Below are positions 6,774 to 13,867 of a DNA stretch of 13,867 nt, in pieces (within the stretch, counting starts at the first letter, position 1; the number at the start of each line of letters is the position of its first letter). Below the pieces are notes generated by a model. That model had not been told where the DNA came from. It saw nothing but the letters and a program-made list of their open reading frames with translations, and searched no databases. The stretch is from Amanita rubescens (Eukaryota > Basidiomycota > Agaricomycetes > Agaricales > Amanitaceae), in NCBI GenBank assembly GCA_015039365.1, contig WION01000800.1, forward strand, positions 1 through 13,867, written 5' to 3'. The translations under genes were made by a program, and so were the position numbers.

Positions 6774-7484
6774 TCAGGTGTTCATGTTGTGGGTAGCGTT
6801 GTCGTCGTAGTCATAGCCGTAAGTGCTGTAGTCGTAGCAGGCGTCGTCGTCTGCTCCGTCGCACTGTTGTCCGTTGACGCATGCCTGGCACTGCGACGCG
6901 TGGTGTGCCTTCTTCTTTCCCTTCTTCTTCAGCTGACGAGGGCAGCGGCAAGTGGTAACCGGGGTATCTGGGGTAGTTCGAGAACGTCCTTGCGTCTGAG
7001 TGGAAGGACCGGGTGTCGGATTGCGTCGGCTCGTGGGAGCGCGTGTAGATAGAGTAGGCAGAGGAGGAATTGCAGTAGCGAGATGATGATCCTCAGAGGC
7101 ATGTTTACCTCAGAAGTGGATACAGTGGTTGTAACGGTGGGGGTGGTTGTTGGCGGCATTGGTCATACTGCGGGTCGTAGGTCGTCGAGGAGTTGGAGGG
7201 TCGTTTCATCGAGTAGTGGGGACAGGAATATTCCAGACTCCGTTGCGAATAACGGTGGTGGTGGGGGATGATGGGGATTGACGAGCAAGAGGAGTCTTCT
7301 TATCTCGTTTCGGTTCTTCCGTAGTGAGATCGCCTGTTGTATGGATTCGGCGATGAAGATCGAGATCACTGATCACATTATTGATCTGCGAAATGTGGTC
7401 GCTAGTGAGTTGATGCAGGGGAACTCCATCTGCGAATTCGCTTGTGGTCCATTCTGTGTCTCCTTGGATACTGGACAGGAGATC
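6774..7484 (-). pseudogene. Extra 3' ORF of the gypsy element, C-terminal segment with Cys cluster and Tyr-Asp tail
   Basis: In frame after a TGA at 7485-7487 the reading continues DLLSSIQGDTEWTTSEFADG, then a linker rich in Ser, Thr, Pro and Arg, with TGA codons at 7206-7208 and 7110-7112. The final 70 residues are distinctive: CRCP, a lysine run KKKGKKK, CQACVNGQQC, then DGADDDAC, giving six cysteines, and an acidic tyrosine-rich tail YDYSTYGYDYDD. The stop is at 6774-6776, only about 40 bp from the LTR. A Thr-rich stretch in a neighbouring frame (about 7100-7159) suggests one more indel. Metal or nucleic-acid binding is possible from the cysteines and lysines, but this is inference. Confidence 0.5.
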
Positions 7485-7948
7485 TCAGATCTTTCCGGTG
7501 AGGCACCAGATCTCTCTCGATTTACGATCTGTCTCCATAATGCATCTAGTTGCTCGGTGTCGGTCGGGAGTAGCTTCGGTAGCGCGAAACCAATGGTTGA
7601 CAAGGATACGGTTATTCTGGTTGTTGGGCTGTATCTTTAGTCCAAACCTTTGTTCTTCGATGCTTTCTATAGCAAGGATGATATAGCGCTCGATGTCAGC
7701 TGTGAGAAGTCGTCGTAATAGATCTATCGCCAGCTGATCTAGGTTTCCTCCTTTCGGATGAATGTCTTCCCAGTAGAGTGCCGTGATGTTCAGAAATGTT
7801 TCGATTAAATTGGCACAGTGATAGTTGTATTGATCTCGGGCTTGACCGGCGAGGGTGGTGGCGGTTCGGAAATCCATGAGAAGTCGCCAGACTCGGGCTA
7901 TCCTTTCTTGGTCAAAGTAATCGATCTGTAGTTTCGCGGCGTCACAGA
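7485..7948 (-). pseudogene. Extra 3' ORF of the gypsy element, central helical segment
   Basis: The reading that continues the preceding frame after one indel begins ICDAAKLQIDYFDQERIARV and runs through the Met-initiated part at 7485-7877. It looks like a helical, soluble domain: LIETFLNITALYWEDIHPKG, LDQLAIDLLRRLLTADIERY and IILAIESIEEQRFGL. In the last 40 residues another frame (7373-7603) reads more like protein, including LPKLLPTDTEQLDALWRQIV. A pair of compensating indels between about 7610 and 7490 is therefore likely. No known domain is recognised. It should be read together with the flanking segments as one broken gene. Confidence 0.55.
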
Positions 7949-8491
7949 TCAGAGTGACTCAGTCTCTAACCTTGGTGTAAGTAGTAACTCCGTGATAACT
8001 GAGGTAGAGATCGGGGGTGGTTCGTATGATGGGGCTAGCCATATCGCGGTGAGTCCCATCTGTACTGTGACTCTGGTCATGGCTTCGAACAGGTTCTTTA
8101 TGAGATTGAGTCGGAGCGTGACCGGCAAGTACCGTCTCTCTATGTAGGGTAACGCTAATGTCTTCAGCGTTTCTAGGTGGGATCGGTCAGCTAGTGCGAT
8201 TTTCCTCAATTCATCCAGGTACAGCCAGAGTTTCTGATGTTCCAACTTGGGTTTCCTGGGCTTCGGTGGGAGTGATCGGGATCGTCTGAGACGTTGTTTG
8301 ATCGGGAGATCCGTGGGGAACATCAATGAAGTCGTTCGGGTCAACGTCTTCTTTGTCGGTGTCGGTGGTATGAAGAACGAGTCAGGGTCGGTAGGAGTCA
8401 GAGGGAGTGGCGAGTTGGGTGTCAGTGGTCTCTCCAGCATAAAATTTGGACCAGGGGAAGTGTTGAACGGCGTCGGTGGTGTCGTTTCCAT
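7949..8491 (-). pseudogene. Extra 3' ORF of the gypsy element, N-terminal segment (unknown function)
   Basis: This 180-codon frame starts at an ATG (8489-8491), 26 bp after the pol stop, in the same sense as pol. The first 60 residues are rich in Pro, Thr and Ser with repeated TP pairs. A basic patch of NLS type, RLRRSRSLPPKPRKPK, follows. The rest is predicted by eye to be helical (KLWLYLDELRKIALADRS, LRLNLIKNLFEAMTRV). I recognise no family. A -1-type shift near 7950 connects it to the next segment. The position between chromodomain and polypurine tract is where additional or env-like ORFs sit in some LTR elements, but no envelope features are seen here. Confidence 0.6.
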
Positions 8492-8519
8492 TCTGCATAG
8501 TTGTGTATGAATGACATTT

Positions 8520-9362
8520 TCAAAGTTTCCTTTGTCTTTTATATTCTAGAAGGAGGTCTTCCATATGCATCAAGTTATTTTCTGGTTCCCATGTGTTTTC
8601 GCTGGTGTCATAGCCTTTCCACTTTACAAGGAACTGTAATTTTCCTCTAAACTTGCGATGTGCAAGCAGTGCTTCTACTTCGTATTCCTGTTCTCCTTCG
8701 ATCAGATCGGGAGGGGGCTTTGTTTCCGTTGTTCCATGAAAGGAAGTCTCTTTGAATGGCGTTAGTAAGGTGGCGTGGAATACGTTATGAATTTTCCATT
8801 GTCTTGGTAGTGTGAGACAATATGTCACTGGTCCTAAGACTTCTTTGATGGAAAAGGGACCTTCTCGTTTAGGTGCGAGCTTTCTGCTCTGATAAGGAAT
8901 CTTCAGGTTCCTAGACTCTAACCATACTTTGTCATTGACTTTGAACGGTTTAGTCTTTCTCGTTGTTCTCTCCATCATCTTAGCTCGTGCTAGATCATGT
9001 GCGGCGAGTGCTTCTTCTCGTGCACGGAACAAAGAGTTGATGCGGTTATCAGCGGTTGGTGTGTTTGTCTTGTTTGAGACAAGGGGAAGTGCAACCGGGG
9101 ATGTTCCATACATCAATTGAAAAGGCGATTGTTTCAACGCTTCATGAGTGCGTGAGTTATGCGCGAATTGTGCTATTGGTATCATCTTGTTCCAAGTATC
9201 TGGTTCATAGGCACAGAATATTCGGAGATAAGCTTCTAATTCAGCGTTATATTGCTCCGTTTGTCCATCAGTTTGTGGATGGAAGGCGGTACTCATTTGT
9301 GTTTGATCTTTAATGAGTCCATTATGCCATTGAAGACATGTGATGCGAACTGTGGTCCTCAA
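8520..9362 (-). pseudogene. pol: Gypsy integrase C-terminal half with GPY/F module and chromodomain
   Basis: The segment enters at FHPQTDGQTEQ, whose Glu (residue 36 of this frame) is the third catalytic acid of integrase. WNKMIPIAQFAHNS is typical of the following helix. The GPY/F motif appears as KLAPKREGPFSI (residues 161-172) and HNVFHATLLTPF follows. The chromodomain occupies residues 226-275: YEVEALLAHRK, LQFLVKWKGY and ENTWEPENNL, with the Tyr and Trp positions of the aromatic cage present. Chromodomains of this class bind methylated histone H3 and steer insertion to heterochromatin. The first 20 residues are out of frame with the preceding segment; an indel near 9290-9330 joins them. 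Confidence 0.92.
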
Positions 9363-10033
9363 TCGGAGATCATGACGTCGGGTAAACCAAAGTTTTTGAA
9401 TACATTCCGAATGTAGAGGTCGGCTGTTTCATCGGCGGTGATAGTTTTGTTACAAGGCATGAGAATTACTCCCTTTGTAAGTCCTTGATCGACCACGATA
9501 AAGATAGAATCAAAACCGTCACTTGTGGGTAAATCAGTTATGAAATCCATGGTTATTTGTTGAAAGGGTCGGTGTGCATGAGACTTGATTGGCATCAGAG
9601 GTGCGGCAGTAGGGTGAGTATTCGATTTCATTTGTTGACATGCCGTGCATCCGTCAATAAACTGTTTAACCATTTTGGACATTAATGGCCACCAGTAATA
9701 TTCCTTTAGTAAGGCGAGAGTTTTGAAGAAACCGGGGTGTCCGCTTGTTGGTGATTCATGAAATTCTCTAATAATATCTCGGCGAAGATCGGCATCAGGA
9801 GGGATAAATGATTTCCCTTTGTACAGGATTAATTCGTTGTCAAGGGTCCAATCAGAAAGGGCTGTGCGTAAAGGTGGTGTTCCTTTTTGTTTTAGGCATT
9901 TTTTGATTGATTGAGCAAATTCATCTTTGACAGTTATTTCTATTGCTCTGTCACGGAGATCTTCGGCGATTGTGCGAATGAAAAGTTCTTTTGGGAGCAT
10001 CGTTATTAACTCTTCTGGTTCGTCTTTTGTCAT
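9359..10033 (-). pseudogene. pol: Gypsy integrase N-terminal half (zinc domain and first two catalytic Asp)
   Basis: Residues 92 and 99 (His) and 129 and 132 (Cys) form the HHCC zinc-binding domain. TMDFITDLP carries the first catalytic Asp (163), and the frame ends at GLPDVMISD with the second (224). A TGA (9359-9361) follows exactly where integrases have an Arg before GPQF, and the reading continues for about 18 codons beyond it. Upstream, the tail of RNase H is in a different frame, with one base apparently lost near 10055 just before the LSRRPDH linker. The catalytic residues visible are all intact; only the reading frame is broken. Confidence 0.9.
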
Positions 10034-10128
10034 ATGATCGGGTCGGCGGGATAAGTGTCCGCTATTATTAGTTTTGCTCCAGGAACGTGGGTTAATTTAA
10101 TATTAAATCGAGACAAGTCGTTCCACCA

Positions 10129-11346
10129 TCATGCTTGGTGGTTTGTAAGACGTTGTGGTTCTCGATAATAGAGTAAGTTCTTGTGGTCGCAATGAATAAT
10201 GACAGGGTGTTCTGCTCCTTCGAGCAGGTATCTCCATTTGTTGTAAAGAGCGTAGTAGATGGTGAATAACTCTCGGTCGTAGATTTGCCATTGTGTTTCA
10301 GTCGGTGTTAGAGCGTGGGATAGGTATCCGCATGGGTGTAAGTCGCCATTGTCATCTTTCTGCATGAGAACTGCTCCGATAGCGCAGTCTGATGCGTCCG
10401 TTTGTAGAACAAAGGGTTTGTTAACATTGGGCATCATTAAGACAGGTGCGGATGTAAAGCGTTCTTTTAATAGATCAAATGTGACTTGGCATTCTGCGGT
10501 CCATGTCCATAATTTCTTTTTCTTCGTTAAGTCGTGCAGGGGTCGTGCAAGGTGGGCAAATCCGAAAATAAACCTTCGATAGTAATTTCCGAATCCTAAA
10601 AAGGATCTAACTTGTTTAACGGTAGAAGGGGTTGGCCAGTCCCTGATTCCGGCAAGTTTGATCGGGTCCATTTTTATTGTATTTTTGGATATGACGGTGC
10701 CTAGAAAATCAACTTCTTTGGCAGCAAATTTACACTTTTCAAGCTTGAGGTAAAGATCATGTTTCTGTAATCGTTCAAGTACTTGTTTTGTTCGAATCTC
10801 GAGTTCTTCTTTAGTGCGCACGTGTATTAGCATGTCATCCATGTAGATGACGAGCCATCCCTTTTCTGTAAAATCCCTAAAATAATCATCCATCATAGCT
10901 TGAAATGTTGCTGGTGAATTTCGTAATCCAAAGAACATGACGTTAGGTTTGAATAAACCTCGATTGGTGATAAAGGCAGCTTTCCATCTGTCAGATTCCT
11001 TGATTTGAACGTTATTGTATCCCCAACGGATGTCCAATTTTGTAAAGTATTCCGAGTCTTTGAGCTTTATCATAAGATCGGAGATAAGGGGTAATGGATA
11101 TGCGTTTGGTTTAGTGTATTCGTTCAAGTATTGATAGTCTTGGCAGGGTCGTAATTTTTGTGCTTCTTTCTTTTCTACAAAGAAGAAAGGTGATGCCTGC
11201 GGCGATTTCGATGGTCTGATGTAGCCTTTTTTGATGTGTTCTTTAATCCATTTGTCCAGTGTGTTCTGCTGTTTTGGAGATAAGGGATAGATTTTTCCTC
11301 TTTTTGGTATGAAATCATCGCGAAGTTCTATCTGGTGATCCCAGGA
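10129..11346 (-). pseudogene. pol: Gypsy reverse transcriptase and RNase H
   Basis: The frame is open for 405 codons, from the TGA that ends the protease segment to another TGA at 10129-10131. Its first 73 residues contain the RT entry motifs (IKKGYIRPSKSPQASPFFFV, LRPCQDYQYLN). Numbering from the LNEYT start at 11127, the catalytic residues are D32 in KLDIRWGYNN and the YMDD box at 95-98. The connection has VRSFLGFGNYYRRFI. RNase H has D244 (QTDAS), E286 (YDRELF) and D314 (HCDHKNL). All are present. The terminal TGA falls in the usual QA-R-W context, so it looks like a mutated Arg codon, and the reading continues beyond it to about 10060. Confidence 0.95.
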
Positions 11347-12123
11347 TCAGCTTTCTGGGAATCGTTCACTTGCTTTTTTCTCGAATACATCTTTCCATGC
11401 CGAGTATTCAGGAGGGAGCATGTAAACCTCCTCTGTTTGATGGTACTTATGTTCCATTTGTTGAGCTGGTGTATATCGTGCGATAGTTACTTGATCGTAT
11501 TCGTCTTCTGACCAGCTTCCTATGTCCTCAAATGTGTGCATGTTCCATCCGTGATCTGTCATCTGTGATCCTTTGTGTGACATCAAATATCCGATGACGA
11601 GTTCATCTTCCCATTCAGGCATAGCTATTCTGTCAATCTGTTGACAGATGCTCTGAAGTGATGCCTTGATCTTGTCCTGTTCAGAGTCTCGGAACTCTAG
11701 AGTCTTTTCTCTCCAATTTACATCAGGGTTATGCTTCTCTAGCCAAGGAAGCCCCAGTATGATCGTTTGTTTTCCTATTGCTGATACGTAAAACCATTCG
11801 GTCATGCGTTTTCTGTTCATTTCAAAGGTGATAAGACATTGTTCATCAATTTCTCCTTCTTTGTTTATGGTGCCATTGACGTTGTAAACTCTAATTGGTC
11901 GTGAAGTTTTTCGTTTTCTCCATTTGTGTGCTATCCTTTTGTCGATAAATATCCCTTCGGCTCCGCAGTCAACAAGGGCGACAAGGTTTTCAGTGTCGTT
12001 TTCAGTTTCAACTTTGATAGGGACAGATAATCTTTGTTTTGAAATAGATTGTACTGTTACATGAGATATATCAAGAGTTGGATCTGATGTTTCTGGAGCT
12101 TCATCCACTGTCATGAGTCCCAC
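11347..12123 (-). pseudogene. pol: Gypsy protease (inner copy)
   Basis: The protease active site reads DCG at residues 52-54 (VALVDCGAEGIFID), the same unusual Cys as in the outer copy. ILGLPWLEKHNPDVNW follows at about residues 147-162. The first codon of the stop-free part downstream of gag is GTG (12121-12123) and the first ATG is three codons later. The frame is -1 relative to gag, so expression may need frameshifting at the gag stop. The segment ends with a TGA at 11347-11349, inside the conserved linker to RT (ERFPES before SWDH), with RT continuing in the same frame. It is therefore not a natural protein end. Confidence 0.92.
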
Positions 12124-12125
12124 TG

Positions 12126-12134
12126 TTAAAAATC
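12126..12134 (-). promoter_or_regulatory. Possible -1 frameshift site at the gag stop
   Basis: On the minus strand gag ends GAT TTT TAA, so a run of five T overlaps the stop. A P-site tRNA-Phe sliding back one base would still pair with TTT and open the protease frame (TTA ACA GTG). The same bases occur in the outer copy at 5754-5762, and the pol frame there opens only at 5753. This is a placement by sequence only. The site is not a canonical X XXY YYZ heptamer followed by a sense codon. Confidence 0.4.
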
Positions 12135-12966
12135 CTCGTTATCATCGGCAAGAGATAGTAATAGATTATTCTTTTCGTCAGATGACATGCCTTTCATCAG
12201 CGCTCGGATGTTCTTGGTGTAATTTGGTTTAGACTCTCGGACTTCTTCTTCTTCTTCCCAGTTTCCGTCACCATCTTCTGATGTGGCTCGAATGTGACGT
12301 TTGGGTGCAAATCCCTTTTTCTTTCCTCCTTTAAATCAGCTTTTCCCTTTGTTTCTTTTCTTCTTTGGGCATTGCCCTGACATGTGTCCTTTGATTCCGC
12401 AGATAAAACATAAACCGTCTCTGATATAGCGTTCTCCTTCTTCTTTGGACATAGATCTGATCACAAGTTCTAATTCTGGATCTTCATCTTTTTCTAGATA
12501 TTTGTGATCAATCTGCATTGCCCATGATTCGTCGTTGTGAGAGGATGATGAATGACCGTTTCCAGATTGGGGTGAATAAGCATATGAACGGGTTTGGATG
12601 TTGTCGAGTTTGATAGCAATGTTGTACCAATCTTGTAACGTTTTTGGGTTCATGAGCATTGCTTTTTCGAACTCTGGTGCTGTAAGTCCTTTTCCGAACA
12701 TATGGAATGCTGCTTCTCCTTCGATTCCGGCTTTCGTAATTTGTTCCTTAAACTGATTGATGTAATTTGGTAAGGTCATCTGTTTCTTTCCTTTCATGGA
12801 TGATCTGTTCTGTAGATTGAGAATTTTTGTGTACGCGTTTCCACTTGGATCAACTTCTCCCCAATCTGTCAAGAATGACAGTTTAAATGCATCCCAGTCA
12901 TCGAATAAAGCGGGTCTCGTAACACCTCCTTTGGTGGTGGCACAAGATTTTTGTAATTCCGCTAGT
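12126..12966 (-). pseudogene. gag: Gypsy Gag (inner copy), N-terminus missing
   Basis: The reading is open from the truncation point at about 12966 and includes WDAFKLSFLTDWGEVDP and a mid-Gag region matching the plus copy. The nucleocapsid zinc knuckle is intact: CFICGIKGHMSGQC, a CX2CX4HX4C motif, followed by a lysine-rich tail. A TGA at 12336-12338, shared with the outer copy, interrupts the C-terminus. Beyond it the frame continues through an acidic stretch to the TAA at 12126-12128, just before the protease frame. The first part of capsid, the start codon and the leader are lost. Confidence 0.9.
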
Positions 12967-13088
12967 GATGGGAGGTTAAGTTATGTAACCGCAATTAACC
13001 GTAACTTAACTGAACCTAACTGCTCGACCAGTTAATTATCAGTTAAGGTTAGGCCCTTTCCCTAACCTTAACCGGACCGGTTATGACC
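12967..13088. repeat. GTTAA-rich hairpin block, possibly a divergent LTR U3
   Basis: This block matches neither gag nor the left LTR. It holds a perfect 12-bp inverted repeat, GTTAAGGTTAGG (13042-13053) and CCTAACCTTAAC (13061-13072), with a 7-nt loop. A second pair, GTTAAGTTA (12975-12983) and TAACTTAAC (13002-13010), is also perfect. CCGGACCGG follows at 13072-13080. LTR homology begins right after the block, at a TATA-like element, so the block may be the U3 of a variant LTR. It could also be a small foldback insertion. Confidence 0.5.
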
Positions 13089-13318
13089 GTATAAGTACCA
13101 CATGTATTCTACAGTCGAACCCTAAGTTCGACTTAGCTGTTTATTGTCGTCTGACAATATAACCTTACTCTTAACTCGTCAACCACAATCGTCCTCAGAT
13201 CCTAAGTCAACAACTTGACTTAGTATTGAACTTGTATCTCATCAACGTTTGACTTAGACTTGTAGTCGTGACTAGAGTTGCCATTGCAACTTAGGTTGAG
13301 ACTAACGAGTTTGTAACA
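13089..13318 (+). repeat. Gypsy LTR fragment (TATA to 3' end), plus orientation
   Basis: From TATAAGTACC to the terminal TTTGTAACA this is homologous to the reverse complement of about 6282-6510, so it is the R-U5-like part of the same LTR family in opposite orientation. It lacks the U3 seen in the left LTR. With its sense on the plus strand it fits the 3' LTR of the outer plus-strand gypsy element. The following bases CCCGT (13319-13323) would be that element's target-site duplication; the partner is outside the window. Confidence 0.8.
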
Positions 13319-13867
13319 CCCGTCCTCAATGTCTGCAATGCACCGTAACAGTCCTGAATGAATAGGTAAGCCCCCCATGCCACCCATTCCAGCTCCAGCT
13401 ACTGACCACATCCCATTACCTCCCCCTGCCCTCTGATGACTCCCATGTGCCTCCAACTGCCCCTCGCACCTCCAACTACAGTTGCGGACAACCAAAGTCC
13501 ACATATTTTATTCTGAGAGAACAGCTTGTGGAAATCTCTTGATTTTACAGGATCATGTTGGCACAGTGAAAAGGAGTTGATTTAGCATTTTTTTGTATTT
13601 TTCCTAAATTGTTTAGGGACAGCCAAATTTTTGGGCCAAAAAATTCCAAAAGTTTTATATATGGAGCCCATGTACCCTAATGTGAGCCTCTACAAACTGA
13701 ATGTCTACAATGTCTTTACCCTACCTGTCCCTATAATATCACAATGAGCCACCATGATCACTCTCCTTTTCAACATGCAACTGAATTTTGTCTGATATGG
13801 ACCTTCATATGTCCCTTTACCCCTTCCAAAACCTTCATGGCCTTCTCTGAGACACTTCAATGACCTT
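13319..13867. other. Right flank, non-coding, no recognised feature
   Basis: Composition changes sharply after the LTR end: the plus strand is rich in C and T and contains poly-C, poly-T and poly-A tracts. No frame shows protein-like composition; the longest (13220-13504 minus) crosses the LTR boundary and is Gly/Met-rich from C-rich DNA. A 13-base motif, AATGTCTGCAATG near 13329, recurs with one change near 13700. It may be host intergenic DNA or an older unrecognised repeat. Confidence 0.5.

Larger units (their letters stand above)
6282..12966 (-). mobile_element. Inner Ty3/gypsy chromovirus, 5'-truncated, with an extra 3' coding region
   Basis: On the minus strand the order is gag (N-terminus missing), protease, RT, RNase H, integrase, GPY/F module and chromodomain. 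About 1.7 kb of further coding-like sequence, a polypurine tract and a 3' LTR follow. RT before integrase is the Ty3/gypsy order, and the chromodomain marks a chromovirus. Homology to the outer copy stops abruptly at about 12964, so the 5' LTR, primer site and gag start are gone. Pol is broken by TGA stops at 11347, 10129 and 9359 and by frameshifts near 10055 and 9310. The element most likely jumped into the protease of its own relative; the right target duplication is missing. Confidence 0.9.

Noticed and set aside
6929..7159. Minus-strand frame with a hydrophobic stretch (MPLRIIISLLQFLLCLLYLH) resembling a signal peptide, hinting at an envelope-like gene
   Set aside because: It overlaps the better-supported Cys-rich reading in another frame, is short, and shows no cysteine-rich ectodomain, furin site or second membrane segment.
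6750..7640. Plus-strand frames of 60-120 codons over the extra gypsy ORF
   Set aside because: They are low-complexity (Val- or Ser-rich) complements of the Pro/Thr/Asp-rich minus-strand reading and fit no element order.
77..12338. UGA read as a sense codon (altered code)
   Set aside because: The TGA codons fall at Arg positions of known motifs, whereas recoding would usually give Trp. Unrelated frameshifts also show the copies are simply decayed.
13048..13066. Telomere-like GGTTAGG/CCCTAACC
   Set aside because: There is one copy in each arm of a hairpin and no tandem TTAGGG array.
13220..13504. 94-codon minus-strand frame
   Set aside because: It spans the LTR boundary and has composition set by C-rich DNA; no motif is present.

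Overview
The window is a repeat-dense stretch of nuclear DNA, most likely from a filamentous fungus and probably a basidiomycete (Agaricomycete-like). That assignment is an inference from the element types: a Ty3/gypsy chromovirus with a GPY/F module and C-terminal chromodomain, a Ty1/copia element with a half-tRNA primer site, and CpG-type decay of the repeats. I see no intact host gene, tRNA or rRNA. Every open frame I can assign belongs to a decayed LTR retrotransposon.

Layout. (1) Positions 1-4711, minus strand, are the 5' part of a Ty1/copia element. Its 5' LTR is at 4206-4711 and contains a striking tandem enhancer-like array. A primer-binding site matching the anticodon arm of initiator tRNA-Met is at 4189-4205. 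A long leader and an unrecognised 5' ORF (2751-3299) follow, then Gag, protease, GAG-pre-integrase and the start of integrase, which runs off the left edge. (2) Positions 4712-6281, plus strand, are the gag-protease part of a gypsy element, interrupted on both sides. (3) Positions 6282-12966, minus strand, are a second, 5'-truncated copy of the same gypsy family: gag, protease, RT, RNase H, integrase, chromodomain, about 1.7 kb of additional 3' coding-like sequence, a polypurine tract and a 3' LTR (6282-6733). (4) Positions 12967-13088 are a GTTAA-rich hairpin block. It is followed at 13089-13318 by the 3' part of a gypsy LTR in plus orientation. (5) Positions 13319-13867 are non-coding flank.

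Best reconstruction (inference). A plus-strand gypsy element is the oldest layer. A minus-strand relative inserted in its protease gene. One later deletion would explain the loss of the inner element's 5' end together with the outer element's RT-integrase. The copia element inserted separately into the outer gag at 4711/4712.

The premature stops I can place against family motifs are all TGA, and wherever a family motif fixes the residue it is arginine. This points to CGA-to-TGA (CpG-to-TpG) decay, as expected of methylated repeats. The features most worth a second look are the extra 3' ORF of the gypsy element, the helically phased TGANNTCA array in the copia LTR, the half-tRNA primer site, and the 5' ORF that ends one base before the copia gag start.
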